A stretch of 64,000 nucleotides of DNA from Chitinophagales bacterium (GTDB lineage Bacteria; Bacteroidota; Bacteroidia; Chitinophagales; Chitinophagaceae), in the NCBI GenBank assembly GCA_015654695.1, contig JAATGJ010000092.1, forward strand, positions 1 to 64,000, in the 5' to 3' direction. Under the pieces are notes generated by a model. It had not been told where the DNA came from. It worked only from the letters and a program-made list of their open reading frames with translations, and searched no databases. Each line of letters opens with the position of its first letter. Positions within the stretch are counted from its first letter, which is position 1. Of the stretch, positions 8,942-18,970 are shown piece by piece. Both the position numbers and the translations under genes were made by a program.

Positions 8942-10174
8942 ATGGGAAAGAAATTATTTTACAAAGGATTAATCTTTAGGGAATTTTATTTCTCTGGCAC
9001 TCTCTCCTGTGCTGATTTAAGCGAAAGAATCGGAAAAAGTCTCCCTCTCACCATGAAGCTTTTGAATGAACTCATTGAAGAGGGCTATGTCAAAGAATCC
9101 GGGTATGCTCCATCCCGTGGCGGAAGAAGGCCTGTCATGTATACTATTAAGACCGATACGATCTATATTCTGTCCGTTGCCATGGATCAGTTAATTACCC
9201 GCATTTCCCTGATGGATATTCATAATAATCATGTGGCAGGTGTAGCGAAATTTGAATTACCACTGCAAAAAAATATTTCCGCTCTTTCTTCCCTTGCAGA
9301 GAAAATGGAAGAAGTGATTTGCAAATCAGGGATAGATAAAAAGAAAGTAATAGGCGCCGGTATCGGGATGCCCGGTTTTATTGATTTTAAAAAGGGTATC
9401 AACTACTCTTACCTTGATTCAGAAGATAAAACCGTTACCCAGTACCTCTCCGATAAATTAGGTCTTCCTGTTTATATAGATAATGACTCCAGTCTTATTG
9501 CCCTGGCAGAGTTCAGGTTTGGCGCTGCCCGTCATCAAAAGAATGCAATGGTTATTAACATTGGCTGGGGCATAGGCTTAGGTATGATATTGAATGGCGA
9601 ACTATTTCGCGGGCACAATGGATTTGCCGGTGAGTTTAGCCACATGTCCCTTTTTAATAATAATAAGTTATGTGTTTGCGGTAAAACAGGTTGTCTTGAG
9701 ACGGAAGCGTCTTTGGTAGTGGTTATTGAAAAAGCAAGTGAAGGACTGAAGACAGGCAGGTTATCAGCATTGGGAAAACAGTTTCCAACAGGACATTTTG
9801 AGCAGGATTGGGAAGCTATCGTTAATGCCGCCATCAGAGGTGATCAATATGTGGTGGAATTATTATCCGATACAGGTTATAATATCGGAAAAGGAGTAGC
9901 TATCCTGATTCACCTGGTCAACCCTGAATCGGTAATACTCAGTGGCCGGGGTACCCTGGCAGGAAAGGTATGGCAGGCGCCCATTCAGCAGGCATTGAAT
10001 GAGAATTGTATTCCGAGGCTTGCCGCTAATACTACGGTTGCTATATCCACCTTGGGATACCAGGCGGAATTGATCGGATCAGCGGCATTGGTGATGGAGA
10101 ACCAGGTTAAAGAACACTCAAAGAAGATGGAAAAGAAAAAAAGCAAGAAAACCTTTTCCGAAGGAATCAATTGA
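8942..10174 (+). CDS. ROK family transcriptional regulator (copy 1)
   Basis: NagC/XylR-like sugar-responsive regulator of 410 residues. Residues about 10-60 form a winged helix-turn-helix (FSGTLSCADLSERIGKSLPL and following). The ROK domain follows with the zinc motif CVCGKTGC (after EFSHM) and the NDSS/AEF block of the sugar pocket. The N-terminal phosphate-binding loop of ROK kinases (D-x-G-G-T) is absent; the equivalent reads ILSVAMDQLITRI, so this is a regulator rather than a kinase. A paralogue at 15488 is about nine-tenths identical by eye; the two differ mostly in the linker and the basic C-terminal tail (KKMEKKKSKK here). Their position around a SusC/SusD pair implies control of that operon by an unknown sugar. 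Confidence 0.92.
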   Translation: MGKKLFYKGLIFREFYFSGTLSCADLSERIGKSLPLTMKLLNELIEEGYVKESGYAPSRGGRRPVMYTIKTDTIYILSVAMDQLITRISLMDIHNNHVAGVAKFELPLQKNISALSSLAEKMEEVICKSGIDKKKVIGAGIGMPGFIDFKKGINYSYLDSEDKTVTQYLSDKLGLPVYIDNDSSLIALAEFRFGAARHQKNAMVINIGWGIGLGMILNGELFRGHNGFAGEFSHMSLFNNNKLCVCGKTGCLETEASLVVVIEKASEGLKTGRLSALGKQFPTGHFEQDWEAIVNAAIRGDQYVVELLSDTGYNIGKGVAILIHLVNPESVILSGRGTLAGKVWQAPIQQALNENCIPRLAANTTVAISTLGYQAELIGSAALVMENQVKEHSKKMEKKKSKKTFSEGIN

Positions 10175-10234
10175 AACTATGTGCTTATTTATATAGTTAG
10201 GACTCTTTTTATCTAAAATTTAAAAACAACTGCA

Positions 10235-13200
10235 ATGAAGAACAAACAATTAATCATTGTATTCCTTCTCCTGCTAACGAGCAATACCATATTGCTGGCA
10301 CAGGGAAGGCGTACAATTACCGGTGTTGTCAATGACAACAACGGGAAGCCGCTACCTTCCGCGACAGTGAGTGTCAAAGGCACGGCACAGTCGGTAGTAA
10401 CAGACGAAAGCGGGCGTTACAGCATTACCGTAGATAATAGCAACGCTGTGCTGGTTTTCAGCTCTGTTAGTTTTACATCAAAAGAAATAGCAGTGGGTAG
10501 CTCAAACTCACTAAACGCAAAGTTGGAAACTGCTGCCGGAGAACTAAGTGAAGTAGTAGTAACAGCCCTGGGAATTAAAAGAGAAAAAAAATCCCTGGGT
10601 TATGCTGTGCAGGAAGTAAAGGGTGAGACGCTGGTTTCCGCCAAAGAGCCCAACTTAGCCAACGCACTTTCTGGTAAAATCGCAGGATTGCAGGTGGTAC
10701 GTTCAAGCGACGGACCCGCTGGTTCTTCCAAGATATTATTAAGAGGTAGCAATTCATTGACAGGCAGTAACCAGCCTTTGATCGTTGTAGATGGAATTCC
10801 TATTGACAATTTTACCGGCGCCCCGGATAACGGCTACTGGAATCGTTCTTTGGATATGGGTAATGGTATCGCAGATATCAATCCCGACGACATAGAGAGT
10901 TTGTCCGTATTAAAAGGCCCTTCTGCTGCGGCGTTGTATGGATCAAGAGCCGGTAACGGTGTAATATTGATCACTACCAAATCGGGCAGAAAACAAAATG
11001 GATTGGGTGTTACTGTTTCATCATCATTAGGTGTTGAAAGCATCTTTACGAATCCTGAAATGCAGAATTCATTCGGACAAGGTGAAAATGGTATCTATAG
11101 AAAAGATTCTCCATTAAGCTGGGGTCCTAAAGCGGAAGGCCAAACGGTAGAGAATTGGAATGGCGAAAGTGTTCCATTAAATACATACGATAACGTTTCC
11201 AGTTTCATGAAGCAAGGAGTTACTCAAAACTATAGCGTATCCTTTCAGCAACAATTTAAAAATACTTCAGTATATACTTCTTTCAACCGTTTGGAAGATA
11301 AAGGCATGGTACCCGGTATTAAGTTGACAAGAAACAATATCACTGCAAGAGCAGTAAGTAAATTTGGTACCGGCGATAAATGGACTACGGATACAAAGAT
11401 TCAGTACAGTAATGCATTAGCAAACAACCGTCCTATTGGCGGTCGTGATAACAGCAATGCTTTTACTTTATACATGTTACCAAGGTCTATGGATATCCGC
11501 CAGTTCAGCAACCCTGTTAATGCTGATGGTAATATGATATGGTATCCGGGTGGCGGCAACCAGATCAACCCCTACTGGGCCAGCAAGTATAACCTGAACC
11601 AGGATTCAAGAGACCGTTTCATTATGAATGGATCCGTTAAATACAATTTTACCAGTTGGTTAAATGCTGAAGTAAAAGCAGGTAGTGATATGTACACTAC
11701 TAATACTGAATCAAAATTATATGCAGGTGCTGCAGGTCTTTTATCAAAGACAGGCGCTTATTCCATAGGAAAGCAAACTTTCTCTGAAACCAACTTCAGC
11801 ACATTGATCACTGCAAGAAAAGATAATGTATTTGGTAAATTAGGCGGAATTGTAACTGTGGGTGGTAACCTGATGAGTTCAAAATGGTCTTCTATCAGTG
11901 CTAACTCAGGAGCATTAAATGTTCCTAATTTATTCTCTGTAAACAATGGTATCAACCCTCCAACTGTAGGTGAAGGTTTCAGCCAGAGAAAGATCAACTC
12001 TTTGTACGGCAATGTTCAGGTTAACTATGATGGTTACCTGTACCTTGATGCAACATTCAGGAACGACTGGTCATCTACTTTGATCAAACAAAACCGTTCT
12101 TTCTTCTACCCGTCATTAAGCCTCTCCTATGTATTTACTGATATGTTCCGCAATATGGGCAACAGCTTGCCTGCCTGGATCAGTTATGGTAAACTGAGAG
12201 CTTCTTATGCCGCAGTAGGTAATAGCCTTAATGCTTATGAATTGTATAACACCTATACAATTGGTAAAGATCCTAACGGAAATACCACTGCTTCAAGAAA
12301 ACCTATTAAGTATGATCCTTTTGTAAAAAGCGAGTTGATCAAATCTATTGAAATAGGTACTGAAATGCGTTTCTTCAACAGTCGTTTTGGTTTTGATTTT
12401 TCCTGGTACAAAGCAAATGCAACAAGACAGTTGATCAATCTGCCAATGGATCCCCAGAGTGGTTACTCTGCTATGAAGATCAATGCAGGCGATATTCAGA
12501 ACACAGGTATTGAGTTAATGGTTGACGGAAGAATTTTAAGCAGCCCTAACTCTCTTAACTGGAATGCATCTATCAACTATTCTTCCAATAATAATACTGT
12601 AGAAGAATTGTTTGGTGATGTTACCCGTTACGATCTGGGAAGCTTTGATGATGTTGCTGTATTAGCAATAGTAGGTCAAAAATATGGCGAGATCTATGGT
12701 ACTAAATTCAGCAGGGTTAAAAATGCAGCCAGCCCTTATTTCGGCCAGGTTATCTTAGGCGCTGATGGTTTACCTACAAGGGATCCTGAAATTGTAAAAT
12801 TAGGTAACCAGCAGGCAACAGGTTTATTAGGTGTAACAAATACTTTTGAATATAAAGGTATTGGTTTATCATTCCTGGTTGATGCACGTTTTGGCGGACA
12901 AATGTTCTCTGCTACACAAGTAGCTATGCAAAGCAGCGGTACTGCCGCAATTACCGCTCCTAATGGTGCAAGAGAAAATTTCGTAGTAGATGGCGTTATA
13001 GCTGACGGAGCCGGTGGATTTACTAAAAATTCAGTAGCAGTAAGCCCCCAGTTATACTGGCAAAGGGTTTCAACTGCCAGCAACCTGGGTATAACAGAAG
13101 CTAACATATATGATGCATCAAACCTGCGTTTAAGGAACATTCAGTTGAACTATGACCTTCCGCTGAAATTTTTATCTAAAACTCCCATCCAAAGGGCCAG

Positions 13201-13360
13201 AGTTGGAGTGTCCTGTAATAATGTCTGGATGATCAAAAGTCACGTAAGAGGTATTGATCCTGAGTCTGTATATGCTACAAATACAAACGCTACCGGATTT
13301 GAAAATGCCGGTCTTCCAACAACACGTACATTCTTATTCAACTTAAGCTTAAGTTTCTAA
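10235..13360 (+). CDS. SusC/RagA family TonB-linked outer membrane transporter
   Basis: TonB-dependent outer-membrane barrel of 1041 residues that would import a glycan or other oligomer together with the SusD partner. In order: signal peptide (1-22, ending LLAQ), a carboxypeptidase-regulatory-like domain (about 27-110, GVVNDNNGKPLPSATVSVKG), the plug (about 115-245) with LRGSNSLTGSNQPLIVVDG and LKGPSAAALYGSRAGNGV, then the beta-barrel ending in the C-terminal Phe of NLSLSF. No sigma/anti-sigma-type N-terminal extension is present. The gene is 18 bp from susD-like and follows the ROK regulator by 60 bp. No glycoside hydrolase or transporter for monomers is in the locus, so the substrate cannot be inferred. 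Confidence 0.96.
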   Translation: MKNKQLIIVFLLLLTSNTILLAQGRRTITGVVNDNNGKPLPSATVSVKGTAQSVVTDESGRYSITVDNSNAVLVFSSVSFTSKEIAVGSSNSLNAKLETAAGELSEVVVTALGIKREKKSLGYAVQEVKGETLVSAKEPNLANALSGKIAGLQVVRSSDGPAGSSKILLRGSNSLTGSNQPLIVVDGIPIDNFTGAPDNGYWNRSLDMGNGIADINPDDIESLSVLKGPSAAALYGSRAGNGVILITTKSGRKQNGLGVTVSSSLGVESIFTNPEMQNSFGQGENGIYRKDSPLSWGPKAEGQTVENWNGESVPLNTYDNVSSFMKQGVTQNYSVSFQQQFKNTSVYTSFNRLEDKGMVPGIKLTRNNITARAVSKFGTGDKWTTDTKIQYSNALANNRPIGGRDNSNAFTLYMLPRSMDIRQFSNPVNADGNMIWYPGGGNQINPYWASKYNLNQDSRDRFIMNGSVKYNFTSWLNAEVKAGSDMYTTNTESKLYAGAAGLLSKTGAYSIGKQTFSETNFSTLITARKDNVFGKLGGIVTVGGNLMSSKWSSISANSGALNVPNLFSVNNGINPPTVGEGFSQRKINSLYGNVQVNYDGYLYLDATFRNDWSSTLIKQNRSFFYPSLSLSYVFTDMFRNMGNSLPAWISYGKLRASYAAVGNSLNAYELYNTYTIGKDPNGNTTASRKPIKYDPFVKSELIKSIEIGTEMRFFNSRFGFDFSWYKANATRQLINLPMDPQSGYSAMKINAGDIQNTGIELMVDGRILSSPNSLNWNASINYSSNNNTVEELFGDVTRYDLGSFDDVAVLAIVGQKYGEIYGTKFSRVKNAASPYFGQVILGADGLPTRDPEIVKLGNQQATGLLGVTNTFEYKGIGLSFLVDARFGGQMFSATQVAMQSSGTAAITAPNGARENFVVDGVIADGAGGFTKNSVAVSPQLYWQRVSTASNLGITEANIYDASNLRLRNIQLNYDLPLKFLSKTPIQRARVGVSCNNVWMIKSHVRGIDPESVYATNTNATGFENAGLPTTRTFLFNLSLSF

Positions 13361-13378
13361 CCAATTAATTGTTATAAA

Positions 13379-15298
13379 ATGAAAAAGATACTTAAAAAAG
13401 CATGCATGGTACTTACAGCCGTTGCGCTGTTGACTTCATGTAAAAAATTTGATGATATCAACAAAGATCCTCTTGCAGGAAGTGCAGAGCAGGTACAGGT
13501 TGAATACTTCATCAATGGTTCCATCATTGGAGCCCAAATGGATCCGCATATTGCAGAAAGGGTATTTGTTTTGTACTGGCAGGGTGGTGGCCGCCAGGCA
13601 TTTAACGGCAGCCCCTTACTTACAGGTAGCTATAATGATGGCTGGTCAAGCGATTATTACGGATCTGGCTATATGTCCGGCTGGTTAAACTCAGCTAACG
13701 CAGCTATTACTGTTGCAGAAGAAAAAATAGCAGCCGGTAACATAAAAACATATACCAACAATTTGCTGCAGGTAGCACGTATCTGGAGAGCTTACCTGGT
13801 AAGCGAATTGACTGATAATTTCGGTCCTGTGCCTATCAATGGCTTCCAGGGCGTTAATCCCGATTTTGCCAGCGTTAAAGATGTATATTATTTCCTGCTG
13901 AGTGAATTGAAAGATGCAAGCAGCAAACTTGATGTGGCTGTTACTAACCCGGATGATGTAAAGAAACTGGATCCCGCATATAGCTATGATTATGCAAAAT
14001 GGCGCAGGTATGCTAACTCAATGCGTTTGCGTTTAGCCATGCGTTTGTCAGAAGTGGATGCTACTAAAGCAAAAACTGAATTTGAAGCAGCTGCTTCGGG
14101 TCCATTGCTGACTGCAGCAGATCAAACTTTCCAGGTAGCTGAAAGAGGTGGCTGGGATGCTTTAACCGGCGATATGAGCCGCGAATGGAATCCTGGTTTT
14201 ATAACTCCTACAGTTCGAAACCTTGCGCTTAACCTTGGCGGTATTAAATCAGAAGATCAGTTGTCTGCTGATTTTGATCCTTATATCAAACCAGTTAACT
14301 ATATGGGTTTGAAATTAACTGATCATTTTACTACCAATACAAACGATCCTTCTGCAGGTTATTGGCTGGATGGTTTACCTTATGCTATTGATCCCCGTGC
14401 TTATAAAACATTTATTATTCCGGGAGATTTTGGCAATGCTGCTTTCAACTCTTATCCTTCATGGGATAATACAGCGAAAACAACAACAGCTAACCTTACA
14501 GATGGTACTCCTGCCAACACAGTGGTGAAAGCAATAGATGCCAAGTTCACGTATAATGCAAACGTTGCAGGTAGCTGGGGTGTTAAAGGAACTAAGAATG
14601 GTGTTATCAATCAGAATGGTACTATACCCCGTTTGGCTAACCAATTCCGTAACAGCAGCAATAAAAGGATATTCTTTGCTCCATGGGAAACTTATTTCCT
14701 GCTTGCTGAAGCAGCAGAAAAAGGCTGGGCTACACCTGTTACAGGTAAAGTAGCTTATGAAAACGGGGTAAAAGCCAGTTTTGAATACTGGGGTATTTCT
14801 TCTTTGGCAACAAGTTACCTTGCTTCACAGGACTTTAGCAGAACAGGTACTTCTGTAAGCTGGGATCATGTTACAGAACCTCCTGCAACTTACAGCATGA
14901 ACTATATAGATGGTTATACCAATGCAGCAGGCGTTGCAACAGTGGCTTATCCTAAAAATGACTTGTACAAAGCAGGTGCTGTAAAAAATGATCATTTAAC
15001 CAAGATCATTACACAAAAATTCATTGCACAAACACCATGGTTACCTTTGGAAACCTGGAATGATCAGAGAAGACTGGGGTTACCATTCTTTGAAAATCCT
15101 GCCGTTGAAGTTCCACTTGTAAATATGCCTGCATTAACTGCGGCTACGTACATGACAAGTAACGTGAAGTTCTTCCCTCAGCGTTTGAGATATCCTTCCG
15201 GCTTGAAAAATAGCAATGCTGCAGGATATAGCCAGGCTGTAGGATTACTGGGTGGTACTGATGAAGTGCTTACACCATTATGGTGGGCTAAACATTAA
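13379..15298 (+). CDS. SusD/RagB-like nutrient-binding lipoprotein
   Basis: Surface lipoprotein of 639 residues that acts as the lid of the SusC-type transporter. The N-terminus has a lipobox (LLTSC, Cys21) followed directly by KKFDDINKDP, the opening typical of the SusD-like_2 group. The remainder is mostly helical with TPR-like segments (for example KWRRYANSMRLRLAMRLSEV around 205-224) and the C-terminal RLRYPSGLKNSNA region common in this group. It starts 18 bp after the SusC stop, clearly one operon, and is followed by a strong terminator at 15343. The length exceeds the usual 500-550 residues, as is common in the SusD-like_2 group. Confidence 0.95.
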   Translation: MKKILKKACMVLTAVALLTSCKKFDDINKDPLAGSAEQVQVEYFINGSIIGAQMDPHIAERVFVLYWQGGGRQAFNGSPLLTGSYNDGWSSDYYGSGYMSGWLNSANAAITVAEEKIAAGNIKTYTNNLLQVARIWRAYLVSELTDNFGPVPINGFQGVNPDFASVKDVYYFLLSELKDASSKLDVAVTNPDDVKKLDPAYSYDYAKWRRYANSMRLRLAMRLSEVDATKAKTEFEAAASGPLLTAADQTFQVAERGGWDALTGDMSREWNPGFITPTVRNLALNLGGIKSEDQLSADFDPYIKPVNYMGLKLTDHFTTNTNDPSAGYWLDGLPYAIDPRAYKTFIIPGDFGNAAFNSYPSWDNTAKTTTANLTDGTPANTVVKAIDAKFTYNANVAGSWGVKGTKNGVINQNGTIPRLANQFRNSSNKRIFFAPWETYFLLAEAAEKGWATPVTGKVAYENGVKASFEYWGISSLATSYLASQDFSRTGTSVSWDHVTEPPATYSMNYIDGYTNAAGVATVAYPKNDLYKAGAVKNDHLTKIITQKFIAQTPWLPLETWNDQRRLGLPFFENPAVEVPLVNMPALTAATYMTSNVKFFPQRLRYPSGLKNSNAAGYSQAVGLLGGTDEVLTPLWWAKH

Positions 15299-15342
15299 TA
15301 CGAATTTTGGCTTAGATTAGTTTTTTCGTCAGGCAGTTGTTC

Positions 15343-15372
15343 AGGCCGGTTGCAGGTGCAGCCGGCCTTTTT
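15343..15372 (+). terminator. Intrinsic terminator of the SusC/SusD operon
   Basis: AGGCCGGTTGCA and TGCAGCCGGCCT form a stem of about 12 pairs with one T-G wobble around a two-base centre, followed by five T residues. It lies 45 bp after the SusD stop and separates the operon from the second ROK gene. Confidence 0.9.
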
Positions 15373-15487
15373 ATTACATGGCCGGGTCATTATTGCTATT
15401 CATTTTGATTTTTTAAAGTAACCGCAATAAAATAAGCGTTCAGCATTATTATTAATTTAATATTTTAGCCCTGCGAACTTGCCAAAC

Positions 15488-16708
15488 ATGGGAAAAAAGC
15501 TTTTTTACAAAGGATTAATCTTTAGGGAATTTTATTTCTCCGGCACGCTCTCCTGTGCTGACTTAAGCGAAAGAATCGGGAAAAGCATTCCTCTTACCAT
15601 GAAAATATTAAATGAGCTGATTGAAGAGGGTTATGTAAAAGAATCCGGTTATGCTCCATCCAGTGGCGGACGAAGACCCGTCATGTACACGATCAAAACA
15701 GATACCATTTACATATTATCGGTGGCAATGGACCAGTTGGTTACCCGCATCTCCCTGATGGATATTCAAAATAATCATGTAACAGGGGTAGAGAAATTTG
15801 AGCTGCCCTTGCAAAAAAACCCTGCTGCTCTTTCTTCGCTGGCAGAAAAAATGGAACAAGTGATCCGTAAGTCTGGAGTTGACAGGGAGAAGATAATCGG
15901 CGCCGGCATCGGTATGCCTGGTTTTATTGATTTTAAAAAAGGGATCAATTACACTTTTCTTAGTTCTGAAGATAGAACGATCACCCAGTATCTTTCTGAC
16001 AAATTAGCTATTCCTGTTTATATAGATAACGATTCCAGTCTTATCGCCCTGGCTGAGTTCAGGTTTGGCGCCGCACGTCATCAAAAAAATGCAATGGTCA
16101 TTAATATTGGCTGGGGCATAGGTTTAGGCATGATACTGAATGGCGAACTCTTTCGCGGTCACAATGGATTTGCCGGTGAGTTTAGTCACATGTCTTTGTT
16201 TAACAATAATAAGTTATGTGTTTGCGGTAAAACAGGGTGTCTTGAAACAGAAGCGTCCTTGCTGGTGGTAATTGAAAAAGCTATTGAAGGGTTAAAAACA
16301 GGTCGTTTGTCCGCACTTGGAAAAAATTTTCCAACAGGGCATTATGAACAGGATTGGGAAGCTATTGTTAACGCCTCCATTAAAGGTGATCAATACGTGG
16401 TAGAATTATTATCCGATACGGGTTATAATATAGGAAAAGGCGTTGCTATTTTAATACACCTGGTCAATCCTGAATCGGTCATACTTAGCGGCAGGGGTAC
16501 CCTGGCGGGAAACGTATGGCAGGCGCCTATTCAGCAGGCATTGAATGAGCATTGCATTCCCCGGCTTGCTGTTAATACAACGGTAGCCATGTCCACGCTG
16601 GGTTACCAGGCCGAACTGATCGGTTCAGCGGCGTTAGTAATGGAAAAACAGGTAAAGGAAGCCGCAAATGCTCTTATAAAAGATAAAAAATCTCTCGCGT
16701 TGAAATGA
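15488..16708 (+). CDS. ROK family transcriptional regulator (copy 2)
   Basis: Paralogue of the regulator at 8942, 406 residues, with the same winged helix-turn-helix, the same zinc motif CVCGKTGC and the same lack of a kinase phosphate-binding loop. The helix-turn-helix differs only by conservative changes (L to I twice), so both copies probably read the same DNA site. Differences gather in the linker (residues 90-150) and in the last 15 residues. The ATG at 15488 is used rather than the TTG at 15479. It lies after the operon terminator and so must have its own promoter; TATTTTAG at about 15461-15468 is a candidate -7 box. It probably arose by local duplication followed by divergence. Confidence 0.92.
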   Translation: MGKKLFYKGLIFREFYFSGTLSCADLSERIGKSIPLTMKILNELIEEGYVKESGYAPSSGGRRPVMYTIKTDTIYILSVAMDQLVTRISLMDIQNNHVTGVEKFELPLQKNPAALSSLAEKMEQVIRKSGVDREKIIGAGIGMPGFIDFKKGINYTFLSSEDRTITQYLSDKLAIPVYIDNDSSLIALAEFRFGAARHQKNAMVINIGWGIGLGMILNGELFRGHNGFAGEFSHMSLFNNNKLCVCGKTGCLETEASLLVVIEKAIEGLKTGRLSALGKNFPTGHYEQDWEAIVNASIKGDQYVVELLSDTGYNIGKGVAILIHLVNPESVILSGRGTLAGNVWQAPIQQALNEHCIPRLAVNTTVAMSTLGYQAELIGSAALVMEKQVKEAANALIKDKKSLALK

Positions 16709-16864
16709 TAATATGATAAATGAAAATATTTTCAGTCATATTACCGGGTAAAGAAGTAATTATCCATTTACCGTTAAAGTGATTATTTAAATTCTTTGCT
16801 GCCTTCGGTTAAGCGATCAAATCCCGAAATTTGCAGTTCACAAAATGTGGGCAGCAGATAGTTT

Positions 16865-18970
16865 ATGAAACTTTACCCCGAATCGGCGCATTTACAACTG
16901 GAGTTTGACAAAGTGAAAGCATTACTCGTGGAGCATTGCCAGGCTGAGTATGCCAAAAACAAAGCCCGGTCTCTTCGCATTCATACCCGGAAAGAGTTTA
17001 TTGATGTAGAATTAAAGCAAAGCCATCAATACAGCCAGTTGCTGAGGAATAATATTTATTTTCCGAATGATCATATCCTCAACCTTGCCAAAGAATTAAA
17101 ATTACTGGGCATACCCGGAGCCGTACTGATTGGTGAAGACCTGATGCAAATAAGGAAACTGGCGGAAAGCATAGAACGGATATTCCGCTGGTTTGATAAT
17201 GAAAGAAAGACAGCTTATGAAGCATTGGCCAAAGTGATCAGCCATACGTATTATGAAAAGATCATTATCGCGATGATAGATGATGTATTGGATGAACACG
17301 GACAGGTAAAAGATAATGCGTCTAAGGAGCTGAAGGATATCCGTATGAATGTATATCGTAAGCGGAATGAATTACGGAAAGTATTTGAAAAGATCGTCGC
17401 TAAACTTAATAAACAGGGATACCTCGCAGAAATAGAAGAAAGTTTTATGAGCGGCCGCAGGGTGCTGGCGGTATTCGCTGAACAGAAGCGAACGGTGAAA
17501 GGAATTTTACATGGCGAAAGTGACAGTCGCAAAACAGCCTTTGTAGAACCGGAAGAAACCATTGAACTGAACAACCAGGTATATGAACTGGAAAATGATG
17601 AACGAAAAGAAGTCTATCGGATATTGCGTGAACTGACAGCCAGCTTAGCGTCCTACTCATCATTACTAACGGCATGGCATGCAGTCATTGGCGAATACGA
17701 TTTTATCAGGGCGAAGGCAAAACTGGCGGCTGATATAAAAGGGGAGTATCCTGCTGTGGTGGATAAGGCCCATGTACATTTGGTGCAGGCCTATCATCCT
17801 TTATTGTATTTATATAATCAGCGCAGCAATAAAACAACTATTCCGGTATCTATTACTTTGGATGATAACAGGAGGATACTGGTGATCAGCGGGCCTAACG
17901 CAGGCGGCAAAACGGTTACGTTAAAAACAATAGGCTTATTGCAAATGATGGTGCAAAGCGGGTTGCTGGTGCCTGTGCATCCTTCCTCGCAATTTGGTAT
18001 TTTCAAACAACTGATGATACATATCGGTGATACGCAGAGTATCGAGTTTGAATTGAGTACGTACAGCAGCCATCTCATCCACATGAAATACTTTATGGAG
18101 AATGCGAATGGTAAAACACTTTTCTTTATTGATGAACTGGGAAGCGGCAGTGATCCCAACCTCGGCGGCGCTTTCGCCGAAGTGATATTGCAGGAGCTGG
18201 CGAAGAAACATGCTTTCGGCGTTGTGACCACGCATTATCTTAATCTGAAAATAATGGCGGGAAAAACTCCCGGTATCATTAATGGCGCGATGGGTTTTGA
18301 TGAAAAGAACCTGCAACCGCAATATAAATTACTGATCGGTAAACCCGGAAGTTCGTATACATTTTCCATTGCTGAGAGAATTGGTTTGGATAAAGACCTG
18401 GTCAAAAGGGCAAGGGAACTGGTGGATGATGACCAGTTCCGGCTGGATAAATTACTGAACCGTACCGAACAGGACCTGCGTGACCTGGAAAAGAAAGAAA
18501 AAGAACTGCAACTGGCTATAAAAGAAAATGAACGGCTGAAAAAAGAAATGGAGCAGGTATTGCATAAGGAGCGGCATACACAACAGGTGGAATTATTAAA
18601 AGAACAGAACCGTGTATCTGAAGAACGTATCGCTTACCTGAAAGATATGGAGCGCAAGCTGAAGCAGATGCTGATAGACTGGAGAAAAGAAGAGAACAAA
18701 AACAAAGTGATCAAACAGATGGAAGACCTGCTCTTCAAAAAGAATGAACAAAAGGTAATGGGTAAGATGCAGAAAAAGATAGATTCAAAATTTGCAGAAG
18801 TGGGCGGTGAAATAAAAGTGGGAGATAAAGTAAAAATGAAACGCAATCACCAGGTAGGCGAGGTGATAGAGATGAGGGGCAAAAGAGCAGTAGTAAAAAT
18901 TGGTTTATTGCCGATGCAGGTGGAAGTGAATGACCTGGTGGTGGTGAAGGAAAAGTTGAATGAAGAATAA
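16865..18970 (+). CDS. MutS2-like ATPase without Smr domain
   Basis: MutS-family ATPase of 701 residues of the MutS2 branch (no mismatch-binding N-terminal domain). The Walker A motif GPNAGGKT is at 343-350 and Walker B FFIDE at 420-424, followed by the MutS signature (GSGSDP and the TTHY block). A long charged coiled coil occupies about 525-620 and a KOW/SH3-like segment (VGDKVKMKRNHQVGEVIEM) ends the protein. Canonical MutS2 is about 780 residues and ends in an Smr nuclease domain; here the frame stops before it and no Smr-like frame is visible downstream. It may act in recombination control or, like other MutS2 proteins, on stalled ribosomes, but without the nuclease. The name is by family only. 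Confidence 0.9.
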   Translation: MKLYPESAHLQLEFDKVKALLVEHCQAEYAKNKARSLRIHTRKEFIDVELKQSHQYSQLLRNNIYFPNDHILNLAKELKLLGIPGAVLIGEDLMQIRKLAESIERIFRWFDNERKTAYEALAKVISHTYYEKIIIAMIDDVLDEHGQVKDNASKELKDIRMNVYRKRNELRKVFEKIVAKLNKQGYLAEIEESFMSGRRVLAVFAEQKRTVKGILHGESDSRKTAFVEPEETIELNNQVYELENDERKEVYRILRELTASLASYSSLLTAWHAVIGEYDFIRAKAKLAADIKGEYPAVVDKAHVHLVQAYHPLLYLYNQRSNKTTIPVSITLDDNRRILVISGPNAGGKTVTLKTIGLLQMMVQSGLLVPVHPSSQFGIFKQLMIHIGDTQSIEFELSTYSSHLIHMKYFMENANGKTLFFIDELGSGSDPNLGGAFAEVILQELAKKHAFGVVTTHYLNLKIMAGKTPGIINGAMGFDEKNLQPQYKLLIGKPGSSYTFSIAERIGLDKDLVKRARELVDDDQFRLDKLLNRTEQDLRDLEKKEKELQLAIKENERLKKEMEQVLHKERHTQQVELLKEQNRVSEERIAYLKDMERKLKQMLIDWRKEENKNKVIKQMEDLLFKKNEQKVMGKMQKKIDSKFAEVGGEIKVGDKVKMKRNHQVGEVIEMRGKRAVVKIGLLPMQVEVNDLVVVKEKLNEE

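Noticed and set aside
12736-13140. 134-codon ORF antisense to the SusC gene, and similar long antisense frames (17818-18231, 53759-54286, 55570-56217)
   Set aside because: They are shadows of strong coding genes on the other strand, without signals of their own.
8942-16708. ROK genes as sugar kinases
   Set aside because: Both lack the phosphate-binding D-x-G-G-T loop and carry an N-terminal winged helix-turn-helix.
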